DNA of 64,000 bases. It comes from Desulfovibrio sp. (GTDB lineage Bacteria; Desulfobacterota; Desulfovibrionia; Desulfovibrionales; Desulfovibrionaceae). Below, one piece after another: positions 34,866 to 43,207 of this stretch. The position numbers and the translations under genes are program-made. Location: positions 318,529-382,528 of the forward strand of contig NZ_WASP01000008.1 in the NCBI RefSeq assembly GCF_009712225.1, given 5' to 3'. Position 1 is the stretch's first letter. Each line of letters opens with the position of its first letter. Under the pieces are notes generated by a model. The model was not told where the DNA came from, searched no databases, and saw nothing but the letters and a program-made list of their open reading frames with translations.

Positions 34866-34896
34866 AATCCTCTCTGCAAATCTGGAGGATTTTCCT

Positions 34897-35733
34897 ATGA
34901 ATATGTTGCTCAAAAAGTTCGTATGCGGTGCGGCTCTGGCCAGTTCACTTCTGCTTGGCGCCAACGCGGCTCAGGCCGATCTGCTTGAGGATATCAAGGC
35001 CAAGGGCGAAATCGTCATTGGCACCGAGGCCCGCTTTACCCCGTTTGAATTTATGGAAAACGGCAAAATCGTGGGCTACAGCACCGATATGCTTGAAATT
35101 ATCATGAAGGATCTGCCCGGCGTGAAGGTCAAGCGCATGGACATTCCGTTTCAGGGCATCCTGCCCGGCCTGAGCGCCAAAAAATTTGATTACATCGTCA
35201 CCTCGGTCACCGCCACCAAGGAACGCAAAGAACACTACGCCCTCAGCGTACCAGTGGCCGACGCCACAGTGGCCATGCTTGTGCGGGCAGACAGCCCCTT
35301 TGCCAATTCTGAGGAAATGAGCGGCAAAACCGTGGGTTGCCAGACCGGCTCTGCCCAGATCAAGGCCATCGAGCTGCTTGCCGAAAAGCTGGGCGGCAAG
35401 GACAAGATCAAGGTCAAGGAATACGTGGCCTTTGACGAAGCATACGCCGACCTTGCCGCTGGCCGCCTTGACGGCGTGGCACAGTCCTACCCCAACCTTG
35501 CGGACGTCATCAAACGCCGCCCCGGTGTGTTCAAAATCCTCACCCCGCCCTTCGGCCCCAAGGTCTACTTTACCTGGGTTGGTCGTAACGATGTCGACAG
35601 CGCGAGCCTTGTGGCTTTTTTCAACGATGGCCTGCGCAAGCTCATCACCAGCGGCAAGATGGCCGAGCTGCAGCAGAAGTGGTTTGGCTTCATCATGGAA
35701 ATTCCCACCGATCTGCCCGACCCAGTTCAATAA
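34897..35733 (+). CDS. amino-acid-type ABC transporter periplasmic binding protein (family 3)
   Basis: A 278-residue protein with a signal peptide (hydrophobic 5-20, cleavage near NAAQAD). Family 3 features are GEIVIGTEARFTPFEFME, VGYSTDMLEIIMKDL and VTSVTATKERKEHYALS. It captures an amino acid or a guanidino compound for the permeases downstream. GGAGGA lies seven bases before ATG, and the sigma54 promoter is directly upstream. The binding-site Arg/Asp pattern cannot decide the ligand by eye. A 13-14-pair hairpin follows the stop. Confidence 0.92.
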   Translation: MNMLLKKFVCGAALASSLLLGANAAQADLLEDIKAKGEIVIGTEARFTPFEFMENGKIVGYSTDMLEIIMKDLPGVKVKRMDIPFQGILPGLSAKKFDYIVTSVTATKERKEHYALSVPVADATVAMLVRADSPFANSEEMSGKTVGCQTGSAQIKAIELLAEKLGGKDKIKVKEYVAFDEAYADLAAGRLDGVAQSYPNLADVIKRRPGVFKILTPPFGPKVYFTWVGRNDVDSASLVAFFNDGLRKLITSGKMAELQQKWFGFIMEIPTDLPDPVQ

Positions 35734-35751
35734 CCAGCAATCCGTTTCGTG

Positions 35752-35785
35752 CACTGGCCTCGGTCACGTAAGACCGGGGCCAGTG
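35752..35785 (+). other. intercistronic hairpin
   Basis: CACTGGCC-T-CGGTC pairs with GACCG-G-GGCCAGTG around loop ACGTAA. It has no T run. Stems in this place often stabilise the upstream binding-protein message so that it exceeds the enzymes downstream. Confidence 0.7.
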
Positions 35786-35817
35786 TGTCATTTCGCCTTA
35801 TTTTCAGGAGAACAACT

Positions 35818-36771
35818 ATGAGTCCGGTAAATTCCCTGCAATCACCGCGCTTTTGCGGCATCCGCACCTTCATGCGGCAACCGGCAGCCACAACAGAAAC
35901 CCCGCAGACCGATATTTCCATCATCGGCGTACCCTTTGACAGCGGCGTTTCGTACCGCCCCGGTACCCGCTTTGGCCCGGCAGCCATCCGCGAAGCCTCC
36001 ACCCTGCTCAAGCCCTACTGCCCCGAGCTCGATGTGGACGTAAACGAGCACTTTACCATTGCCGACCATGGCGACATAGACACCATACCCGGCTACATGG
36101 AAGACAGCTTTGCCGCCATAACCAGCGGGCTTACACCTTTTTTTGCCTCAAAAACCCTGCCCGTGATTCTGGGCGGCGACCACAGCATCAGCCTTGCCAA
36201 TCTGCGCGCGGTGCACGCTGCCATGGGGCCGGTGGCCCTGCTGCATTTTGACGCGCACAGCGACACCATACCCGGCTATTACGGCAAGCCGTACAACCAC
36301 GGCACTCCTTTTTACTGGGCCCTCAAAGAAGGTCTCATTCTGCCGCAGCACTCCACCCAGATAGGTATTCGAGGGCCGCTCTACAGCCGCAGCGCGCTCG
36401 ACTGGCCGCGCCAGCAGGGCCTGCGCATCATCATGGGATACGAGGCCCACGCCATGGGCCTTGAGGCGGTGATACGCGAGACACTTGCTCGCATTGGCGA
36501 CGCCCCGGTGTTTTTGAGTTTCGACATTGATTTTCTCGATGCCGCATACGCCCCCGGCACCGGCACGCCAGAGGTGGAAGGCTTTACCACGTACGAAGCC
36601 ATGACGCTCGTGCGCGGCATATGCAGCAAGTGCCGCACCGTGGGCATGGATTTGGTAGAAGTGCTGCCCGACAAGGACGTGGCGGGCATTACCGCCCTTG
36701 CCGGAGCCTCTGTGGCCTTTGCCTTTATGGCAGCCAATGCGGCGTGGCGGCGCACCATGTCGGCAGCGTGA
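35818..36771 (+). CDS. ureohydrolase (agmatinase/guanidinobutyrase-like), copy 1
   Basis: A 317-residue arginase-superfamily enzyme that splits urea from a guanidino compound. Binuclear-metal motifs are complete: GGDHSIS, HFDAHSDT and SFDIDFLD, followed by APGTGTPE. The last motif reads DAAYAP where DPAYAP is usual, but the metal ligands are kept. CAGGAG lies seven bases before ATG. It sits between the binding protein and the permease genes. Substrate may be agmatine, guanidinobutyrate, guanidine or another; not decidable here. A paralogue of exactly the same length lies at 39885. Confidence 0.9.
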   Translation: MSPVNSLQSPRFCGIRTFMRQPAATTETPQTDISIIGVPFDSGVSYRPGTRFGPAAIREASTLLKPYCPELDVDVNEHFTIADHGDIDTIPGYMEDSFAAITSGLTPFFASKTLPVILGGDHSISLANLRAVHAAMGPVALLHFDAHSDTIPGYYGKPYNHGTPFYWALKEGLILPQHSTQIGIRGPLYSRSALDWPRQQGLRIIMGYEAHAMGLEAVIRETLARIGDAPVFLSFDIDFLDAAYAPGTGTPEVEGFTTYEAMTLVRGICSKCRTVGMDLVEVLPDKDVAGITALAGASVAFAFMAANAAWRRTMSAA

Positions 36772-37027
36772 CCGGCGCGGCGATGGGAACAAAAATGTTT
36801 TGGAAAAATACCACCACCTGACGTCAAAATAATTTTGTTCTCACTTTTGGCCGCGCAAGAGCATAATTTATTCAACTATCAGCAATTTAAAAAATAGATC
36901 CAACGGCACTCGATTTGGTCAGAGCAGCCTATCTTCACGCAGCAAGGCGTAGACCGGGGTCAGCCCCATCACGCCGCGTCCTGCTGCAAACGGACAACAG
37001 TATGGGCTCCCCCCACGGCAGGCTACC

Positions 37028-37669
37028 ATGAACGAACTCGGATTCATTCTTTCCATCATGCCAGAGCTGCTGCAGGGCGCGGTAACTTCGGTTCTTGTGG
37101 CCATGGTTGCCATTGCCCTTGGCGTTGTGCTCGGCATTACGGTGTGCCAGATGCGGCGATCGCAGCTTTGGGCCTTGAGACGGGCAGCAGGCCTGTACAT
37201 CAGTTTTTTGCGGGGCATTCCCGTGCTGGTGATTCTGTTTCTGCTTTTTTACCTGCCTTCGGCAGTAAATGTTGAGGTACCCTCGCTGCTGGTGGCAGTG
37301 CTGGCGCTTAGCCTCAATACCAGCGCCTTTCAGGCCGAAATCTATCGCGGCGGATTCAATTCCATACCAGTGGGGCAGATAGAAGCGGCAAAGGCCCTCG
37401 GTCTGAGCCGCGTGCGTATCCTCACGCGCATCCAGCTGCCGCAGGTGCTCTCGCTTACCGGGCCTGAGCTGGTCAACGAATTCATCATCCTGTTCAAAAA
37501 TTCCTCGCTCATTTCCGTAATCGGCGTCACCGAACTCATGCGCCACAGCGAGCAGCTTGTATCCACCACCTACAAACCAGTGGAAGTGTATCTGGCGGCT
37601 GCCATCATCTATCTGGCCCTGTGCCTGATCATCTCTCGACTGGGCGAACGCCTCAAGGGGAACCACTGA
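37028..37669 (+). CDS. amino-acid-type ABC transporter permease 1
   Basis: A 213-residue HisM/GlnP-family permease with five helices. The family loop is AFQAEIYRGGFNSIPVGQIEAAKALGLSRVR in outline (about 100-130), which binds the ATPase. It lies 256 bases after ureohydrolase 1; the gap 36772-37027 is AT-rich in part and may hold a second promoter. Its stop overlaps the next start (TGATG). Confidence 0.92.
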   Translation: MNELGFILSIMPELLQGAVTSVLVAMVAIALGVVLGITVCQMRRSQLWALRRAAGLYISFLRGIPVLVILFLLFYLPSAVNVEVPSLLVAVLALSLNTSAFQAEIYRGGFNSIPVGQIEAAKALGLSRVRILTRIQLPQVLSLTGPELVNEFIILFKNSSLISVIGVTELMRHSEQLVSTTYKPVEVYLAAAIIYLALCLIISRLGERLKGNH

Positions 37670-38349
37670 TGGATGCCCTCACTATGTATCTGCAGCACTG
37701 GCAAACATTTTTGATCCAGAACGGCCCGGACTTTGCCGCCGCCCTGTGGGTAACCATCCGCATAAGTCTGGTGGCCATAATCTGCGGCATGACCCTTGGT
37801 TTTGCTGCCGAGCTTGGCAGGCGCATCTGCCCCTGGCTACGCAAACCAGTGGCCTGCTATGTAGAGTTTTTTCGGGGCACGCCCCTGCTGATCCAGCTGT
37901 ACCTGCTCTATTACGGCGGCCCCAGAATCGGCCTTGTGCTGGATGCGGAGCCAGCTGGCATGCTGGGTATGTCACTGTATGCGGCGGCGTACTTCTGCGA
38001 AATTTTCCGCGCCGGATTCGAATCCATTCCCGAGGGCCAGCGCGAGGCCGCACACTGCCTGGGCATACGCCCGTGGCGCAGGCTGTGGCGCATCGAGCTG
38101 CCGCAGATGGCCCAGATTGTGCTGCCGCCCGCAGTCAACCAGATCATCACGCTTATCAAGGATTCTGCGGTACTTTCCATCATCACCGTGGCCGAACTGA
38201 CCAAAACAGCCACGCGCATCATGAACATCAGCTTTGAAATTGTTATGCCCCTGTGCCTGCTGGCCCTGTTGTACTGGATTATCTCCGAAGCGGTGGCTGT
38301 TGTGTGCAACAAGGCTGAAGCCCGCCTGACAAGGCATCTGACGCGTTAG
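37669..38349 (+). CDS. amino-acid-type ABC transporter permease 2
   Basis: A 226-residue partner permease of the same family, with ALWVTIRISLVAII as first helix, YVEFFRGTPLLIQLYLLYYG and the coupling loop GFESIPEGQREAAHCLGI. Start overlaps the stop of permease 1, with AAGGGG eight bases upstream, so the pair is coupled and forms the heterodimeric channel. Confidence 0.93.
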   Translation: MDALTMYLQHWQTFLIQNGPDFAAALWVTIRISLVAIICGMTLGFAAELGRRICPWLRKPVACYVEFFRGTPLLIQLYLLYYGGPRIGLVLDAEPAGMLGMSLYAAAYFCEIFRAGFESIPEGQREAAHCLGIRPWRRLWRIELPQMAQIVLPPAVNQIITLIKDSAVLSIITVAELTKTATRIMNISFEIVMPLCLLALLYWIISEAVAVVCNKAEARLTRHLTR

Positions 38350-38364
38350 AAAGGAGAACAGGCC

Positions 38365-39162
38365 ATGGAAGAAACAATCACTCCGGCCATCAGAATATGT
38401 GATGTGCGCAAGCGCTACGGGCAGCACGAGGTACTGCAGGGTATTGATATGGAAGTCATGCCCAGAGAAGTGGTGTGCCTCATCGGCCCCTCCGGCTCCG
38501 GCAAAAGTACCCTGCTGCGTTGCGTCAACTTTCTCGAAGTATACGACGATGGCGAGATTCTGGTTGAGGGCGCTCTGATGGGCTACGAGGTGCAATACAA
38601 CGGCACCCGCCGCCGCGCCAGCGAGGCCCGCATACGCGACAGCAGGCGCGACCTTGGCATGGTGTTTCAGCATTTCAACCTGTGGCCGCACATGACGGTG
38701 ATGGAAAACGTCACCGAGGCGCTCATCTCCGTAGCGGGCAAAAGCCGGGCAGCGGCTGAAAAAAAGGGGCTGGAATGCCTGGAGCGCGTTGGACTGGCCG
38801 AAAAGCGCAGCAGCTGCCCAGCCCAGCTCTCTGGCGGGCAGCAGCAGCGGGTTGCCATTGCGCGCGCCCTGGCAACAGAACCACGCATCATGCTGTTTGA
38901 CGAGCCTACCTCTGCCCTCGACCCCGAGCTGGTGGGCGATGTGCTGCAGGTCATGCGCAGCCTGGCCAACGACGGCATGACCATGCTTATCGTGACCCAC
39001 GAAATGGGTTTTGCTGCCGAGGTGGCTGACCGCGTGGTCTTTATGGAAGGCGGGCATGTTGTGGAACAGGGCCCGCCCGACAGGCTCTTTCACTCACCGG
39101 AAAGCCCGCGCCTTGCGGCCTTTCTGAAAAGCTGGACACACCGCAACGGTCAGGTGGCTTAG
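38365..39162 (+). CDS. amino-acid-type ABC transporter ATP-binding protein
   Basis: A 265-residue ATPase with Walker [17 protein letters not shown]-loop [13 protein letters not shown], signature [15 protein letters not shown], Walker [15 protein letters not shown] and switch His in VTHEMGF, as in GlnQ/HisP. AAAGGAGA lies eight bases before ATG and 15 bases separate it from permease 2. A 20-residue insertion around [15 protein letters not shown] after Walker A resembles HisP. Confidence 0.95.
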   Translation: MEETITPAIRICDVRKRYGQHEVLQGIDMEVMPREVVCLIGPSGSGKSTLLRCVNFLEVYDDGEILVEGALMGYEVQYNGTRRRASEARIRDSRRDLGMVFQHFNLWPHMTVMENVTEALISVAGKSRAAAEKKGLECLERVGLAEKRSSCPAQLSGGQQQRVAIARALATEPRIMLFDEPTSALDPELVGDVLQVMRSLANDGMTMLIVTHEMGFAAEVADRVVFMEGGHVVEQGPPDRLFHSPESPRLAAFLKSWTHRNGQVA

Positions 39163-39198
39163 TCTGGCCTCATCAGCACATTACAAAAGAGCAAAGAC

Positions 39199-39798
39199 AT
39201 GAGCGAATACATTACCATTCCAGGCCGCTGCGGCGATGCCGCCATTGTACGTGCAGGCGAGCGTATACAGATCGTCAACATTACGGGCGAACAGGTGGTG
39301 GACACCTGGGCGTTCAATCTGCACAACCCGCTGGAATATATGTCTATGCAGCATGTACGGCCCGATCTTAACAGGGGCATTCCCGGCCCCGGCGACAGGC
39401 TGGTTACCAACTACCGCCGCCCGGTGCTCACCATGCTCGAAGACACCAGCAACGGCGCGCACGACACCTTTATGGCAGCCTGCGACATCTACCGCTACAT
39501 GGGTCTTGGCGTGCAGGGCTACCACGCCAACTGCACAGACAACATGTACGCGGCCCTGCGCAAGGCGGGCATACAGACAGATTTTTGCCCCTGCCCGCTG
39601 AATTTGTGGATGAATACCCCCATCGTGGACAACAAGGCCCAGTGGCTGCCGCCCCTGAGCAAGGCGGGCGACCATGTGGTGTTTGAGGCCCATTTTGACT
39701 GTGTGGTGGTCATGTCTGCCTGCCCGCAGGACATCTTGCCCATCAACGGCAAAAACTGTGTGCCGTCAGACATCAAATACAGGGTTTACGCAGCCTGA
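39199..39798 (+). CDS. DUF1989 protein (urea-carboxylase-associated / carboxyguanidine deiminase-like)
   Basis: A 199-residue soluble protein of the DUF1989 family. Family features are GDAAIVRAGERIQIVNITGEQVVDTW in outline at the N terminus, the Cys/His stretch GYHANCTDNMY near 115 and NLWMNTPIV near 135. Some members form CgdAB, the carboxyguanidine deiminase of guanidine breakdown. The family is broad, so this role is an inference from the two flanking ureohydrolases and the transporter. No guanidine carboxylase or allophanate hydrolase is present in the window, and only one DUF1989 gene is seen where CgdAB needs two. Confidence 0.82.
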   Translation: MSEYITIPGRCGDAAIVRAGERIQIVNITGEQVVDTWAFNLHNPLEYMSMQHVRPDLNRGIPGPGDRLVTNYRRPVLTMLEDTSNGAHDTFMAACDIYRYMGLGVQGYHANCTDNMYAALRKAGIQTDFCPCPLNLWMNTPIVDNKAQWLPPLSKAGDHVVFEAHFDCVVVMSACPQDILPINGKNCVPSDIKYRVYAA

Positions 39799-39884
39799 AC
39801 GCGAAACAGAAAGGGTACCGCCCTTACAAGGCGGTGCTCAGCATAACCAGACCGAGCATTACCGGCCCAAACATCGAGGTTTTT

Positions 39885-40838
39885 ATGGCTTCCATGCAAC
39901 CACCCAGCGCGTCTTCGTCCCCCCGTTTCTGCAACACTGGCAGCTTCATGCGCATGCCGCGCATGGACGATCCGACAGGCATGGACTTTGCGGTTTTCGG
40001 CATTCCTTTTGACACGGGCAGTTCGTACCGCACGGGTTCGCGCTTCGGGCCTTCGGCCATCAGGCATATCTCCAGCATGATCAAGCCCAACAACGTCATC
40101 TTCGAGGTCAATATTCTCAACGAGTTGACGGGAGGCGATTTTGGCGACGTGAATATCGTTCCCGGCTACATCGAGCCCTCGTACGCGGCCATTACCGAGT
40201 TCATGCGGCCCCTGATCGAGGCGGGCGCAATACCGCTGGCCCTTGGCGGCGACCATGCCATCACCCTGGCCGAACTGCGCGCCGTTGCCGCCAGGCACGG
40301 CAAGGTAAGCCTGCTGCACTTTGATTCGCACCTTGATCTCAACGAATCCGTATTCGGCCAGCCCTACAACCACGGCACACCGTTTCGGCGCGCGCTGGAA
40401 GAAGGTCTCATCGACCCCGCAACTTCCATCCAGCTGGGCATGCGCGGTTCGCTTTACGACCCGGACGACTTCAGGATTGCCGCCGACCTTGGCTTCAAGG
40501 TGCTGCCCGCGCACATCATGCGCGAAATGGGCCTGCCTGCCGTGATTGAAGCCATTCAGCAACGGGTTGGCAACACAAGAGTATTCCTAACCTTTGATAT
40601 TGATTTTGTGGACCCGGCCTACGCCCCCGGCACGGGCACGCCAGAGGTGGGCGGTTTTACCTCGTGGGAGGTTCTGAGCATTGTGCGCGCCCTCAAGGGC
40701 CTGAACTACGTAGGCTTTGACATCGTGGAAGTGATGCCGGGCATCGATCAGGCAGAACTGACCGCCTATCTGGCGGCCAACATCGGCTTTGAATTTCTGT
40801 CCATTCTGGCCTTTCAGAAAAAGAACGGCCTGCGCTAG
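39885..40838 (+). CDS. ureohydrolase (agmatinase-like), copy 2
   Basis: A 317-residue arginase-superfamily enzyme with GGDHAIT, HFDSHLDL and TFDIDFVDPAYAPGTGTPE, so all metal ligands are present. It shares the N-terminal pattern SPRFC..FMR and the length of copy 1, which suggests duplication and divergence; the active-site stretch DSHLDLNESVFGQPYNHGTPF versus DAHSDTIPGYYGKPYNHGTPF hints at different substrates. GAGGT lies four bases before ATG 39885. It is the last gene of the locus on this strand. Confidence 0.9.
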   Translation: MASMQPPSASSSPRFCNTGSFMRMPRMDDPTGMDFAVFGIPFDTGSSYRTGSRFGPSAIRHISSMIKPNNVIFEVNILNELTGGDFGDVNIVPGYIEPSYAAITEFMRPLIEAGAIPLALGGDHAITLAELRAVAARHGKVSLLHFDSHLDLNESVFGQPYNHGTPFRRALEEGLIDPATSIQLGMRGSLYDPDDFRIAADLGFKVLPAHIMREMGLPAVIEAIQQRVGNTRVFLTFDIDFVDPAYAPGTGTPEVGGFTSWEVLSIVRALKGLNYVGFDIVEVMPGIDQAELTAYLAANIGFEFLSILAFQKKNGLR

Positions 40839-40963
40839 CCGGGCAGTCACGTTCCGCCTAATCTGTCATCATGCGCGTGGCGCAGCCCGGTTACCCTCAC
40901 CGGACTGCGCCGCCATATTACCGCTGCACTGCAAAGTTCCTTTCATGAGCACATCTGCTGTGT

Positions 40964-41938
40964 TTATGCCTGCTGCCCCCTGAAAAAATGCTGGCGGTAC
41001 TGGTAAGGGCTGAGGCCCAGACGCCGTACAAAGGCCTTGCGCAGGCGTTCCTCACTGCCGAATCCGGCCTGCTGGGCCACCGCCGCAAAAGAATCCATGC
41101 CCGATTCCACAAGCTCGCGCGCCCTCGCCATGCGCAAACCCTCCACAAAACGGGCCGGGCTGCACCCGGTTTCTGCGGGAAACACCCGGGCAAACGACCG
41201 GGGGCTCATGTGCGTGGCCTCGGCCAGTCGCTCGACTGTCAAATTTTCTGCAAGATTGGCTTCCACCCAGCGCACAAGTCCGGCAAAACGGCCAGCATGG
41301 GTCTGTGCTGCCAGCACCGTGCTGTACTGGCTCTGGTTGCCGGGGCGACGGCGGTACAGCAGCAGGATACGCGCCACCTCAACGGCCAGCCTGTCGCCGT
41401 AGTCCTGTTCCACCATGTCCAGCGCCAGATCTATGCCAGCGGTAACGCCGCCGCTGGTGGAGACATGACCATCGCGCACAAAGATTGCGTCTGGCTCCAC
41501 GCGTACCTGCGGAAATATCTCTGCCAGACGCGCCGCCACCATCCAGTGTGTTGCCGCCCGCCTGCCGTTGAGCAGACCGCCTGCCGCCAGAATAAACGCG
41601 CCGCTGCATACGCTGGCTATGTGCCCTGCCCGCACCGCAGCCTCCCGTACCTGACGCACGGTTTCGGTATCTGCGGCGGCAAGCTCCGCATCCGGGCCGC
41701 CGGGCACTATCAGTATGTGGGGGCGCGTGCTCTCAAGTGTCGCATCCGCTACCATGGCAAGGCCAGACGAGGTGCGCACAGTGCCGCTGACGCAGGCTGC
41801 GAACATTGGGGTATAGCCCTCTGTGCCTTTGTTGTCGCGCGCAAGCAACTCGGTTGCCGTTGCGAACACTTCCAGCGGGCCTGTGACATCCAGCGAAACA
41901 ATACCGGGATAAAGAAAAAAAACGACGTTCTGCTTCAT
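40964..41938 (-). CDS. GlxA-type regulator (DJ-1/PfpI domain plus AraC HTH)
   Basis: A 324-residue regulator. Residues 1-190 form a class I glutamine amidotransferase-like domain with the nucleophile-elbow SVCSGAFILAAGGLL; the Cys is kept. Residues 215-320 are an AraC DNA-binding domain (LAENLTVERLAEATHMSPRSFARVF and FAAVAQQAGFGSEERLRKAF). GlxA/ArgR-type relatives control arginine, carnitine or betaine use. It is convergent with the ureohydrolase locus, and control of that locus is plausible but unproven. Dyads in its own leader suggest autoregulation. Confidence 0.92.
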   Translation of the reverse strand: MKQNVVFFLYPGIVSLDVTGPLEVFATATELLARDNKGTEGYTPMFAACVSGTVRTSSGLAMVADATLESTRPHILIVPGGPDAELAAADTETVRQVREAAVRAGHIASVCSGAFILAAGGLLNGRRAATHWMVAARLAEIFPQVRVEPDAIFVRDGHVSTSGGVTAGIDLALDMVEQDYGDRLAVEVARILLLYRRRPGNQSQYSTVLAAQTHAGRFAGLVRWVEANLAENLTVERLAEATHMSPRSFARVFPAETGCSPARFVEGLRMARARELVESGMDSFAAVAQQAGFGSEERLRKAFVRRLGLSPYQYRQHFFRGQQA

Positions 41939-41955
41939 GTGCGCAGCATAAAAAA

Positions 41956-41999
41956 TGGCAGTACTGACAGCAATGACAAATTATGGTCATTTTCTGCCA
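41956..41999 (-). promoter_or_regulatory. candidate operator upstream of the GlxA-type gene
   Basis: AATGAC-N8-GTCATT (41972-41991) lies within an outer pair TGGCAG (41956-41961) and CTGCCA (41994-41999), 18-61 bases before the start codon. Confidence 0.4.
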
Positions 42000-42058
42000 T
42001 CACGGTCAGCACGGCTATCAGCAGCGCAGTCAGCACATTTTCGACTCGCCAACGGCAA

Positions 42059-42097
42059 GGGCCGCCCGACATGTCCTTAAGACATGCCGGGCGGCCC
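42059..42097. terminator. GC-rich hairpin between two minus-strand genes
   Basis: GGGCCGCCCG-A-CATGTC pairs with GACATG-C-CGGGCGGCCC around CTTAA. It lies 64 bases after the Sel1-repeat gene and lacks a T run. Confidence 0.5.
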
Positions 42098-42160
42098 CGA
42101 ATATGGGCTAAAAAACATCACGCGTTCGGGCCGCCGCTGCCGGCACACCCAAGAGATGCT

Positions 42161-43204
42161 TTACTGCTTCTTTTTTTCGCGGGTCTGCTTGGTGGGGCTG
42201 GCCGCCGCCTTGGCAGGGGCCGGAGCCGGGGTCTTGATGGTGCGCAGGGCCGCCTTGGCATCAGGATCGCCGTTCTTGGCGGCCAGCTGGTACCAGCGGT
42301 TGGCTTCCGTCAGGTTGCGGGGCACACCCGTGCCCTGTTCATACATGAGGCCAAGGCTGTACTGGGCGGCGGGTTCGTTCTGTTCCGCAGCCTTGCGGTA
42401 CCAGTCAACGGCCTGCGTGTAGTCCTGCGAGGTGCCACGTCCCTGCTCGTACATGTAGCCCAGGTTGTACTGCGCTTCAGCGTAGCCCTGTTCTGCCGCA
42501 CGGGTGTACCACTGCACGGCCTTGGCCGGATCCTGGGCATAGCCGCGCCCTTCGGCATACATGTAGGCCAGATTGTTCTGAGCCTTGACGTTGTCCTGTT
42601 CCGCAGCCTTTTCAAACCAGTGGGCGGCCTTGGTGTCGCTCTGGTTTTCGCCCTTGGCGTTCATGTAGGTCCAGCCAAGGGAATACTGCGCAGTGGCAAG
42701 GCCCTGGTTGGCGGCACGGGTATACCAGTCGATGGCGGCACTTTCGTCCTTGGGTACGCCCTTGCCGTAGGCATAGAGGTAGCCAAGGTTGAACTGGGCC
42801 ATTGCCAGACCCTGCTCGGCAGCCTTGCGGAACCAGCGGGCGGCCTCATGAAAATTGCGGGGCACGCCGTCGCCGGTAACGAGTGAGGTGGCCCATGAAT
42901 TCATGGCGCTCACGTCGCCTTTTTCAGCCGCAAGACGGAAAAATTCCGCCGCGCGGGTGTTGTTTTTCTTCACGCCCTTGCCGTCAAGGATCAGGCGCCC
43001 CATGACGTAGAGGGCTTCGGCATTGCCGCTGTCCACCAGCGGCTTGAGAATGCGCACGGCCTGATCGTAATCGGCCTTGTCCAGCGCGGCCTGCGCCTCA
43101 CGCAGGGTCGAGGCATCGTCAGCCCGAACCACACTGCCAGCGAACAGCACAGAGCAGAAAACTGCGGCCATCAACAGCGACAACGAAAAAACACGAACTT
43201 GCAT
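42161..43204 (-). CDS. secreted Sel1-repeat (SLR) protein
   Basis: A 347-residue protein with a signal peptide (hydrophobic 5-24, cleavage near VVRADD). Six to eight tandem Sel1-like repeats of about 36 residues follow (about 60-315), each with the pattern AxxWYxxAAEQGxAxAQYxLGxMY. The C-terminal tail (about 318-347) is Ala/Pro/Lys-rich. SLR proteins are adaptor scaffolds, often periplasmic. It begins three bases after the stop of the LIC12162-family gene, so it belongs to the neuB operon. A specific role in glycan assembly or motility is only inferred from position. Confidence 0.88.
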   Translation of the reverse strand: MQVRVFSLSLLMAAVFCSVLFAGSVVRADDASTLREAQAALDKADYDQAVRILKPLVDSGNAEALYVMGRLILDGKGVKKNNTRAAEFFRLAAEKGDVSAMNSWATSLVTGDGVPRNFHEAARWFRKAAEQGLAMAQFNLGYLYAYGKGVPKDESAAIDWYTRAANQGLATAQYSLGWTYMNAKGENQSDTKAAHWFEKAAEQDNVKAQNNLAYMYAEGRGYAQDPAKAVQWYTRAAEQGYAEAQYNLGYMYEQGRGTSQDYTQAVDWYRKAAEQNEPAAQYSLGLMYEQGTGVPRNLTEANRWYQLAAKNGDPDAKAALRTIKTPAPAPAKAAASPTKQTREKKKQ

Positions 43205-43207
43205 GTG

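Noticed and set aside
35752..35785. Hairpin with ACG loop considered as a mini-ykkC (guanidine-II) riboswitch half
   Set aside because: Guanidine-II needs two hairpins with ACGR tetraloops before the ribosome site; only one hairpin with a six-base loop is present.
36830..36880. Possible second sigma54 site (TTGGCCGCGCAAGAGCA) before the permease genes
   Set aside because: GG and GC have the right spacing, but the TT before GC is replaced by GA and the rest fits poorly.
40988..42886. 632-codon plus-strand frame opposite the GlxA-type and Sel1 genes
   Set aside because: It spans two genes with clear domains on the other strand and the hairpin between them.
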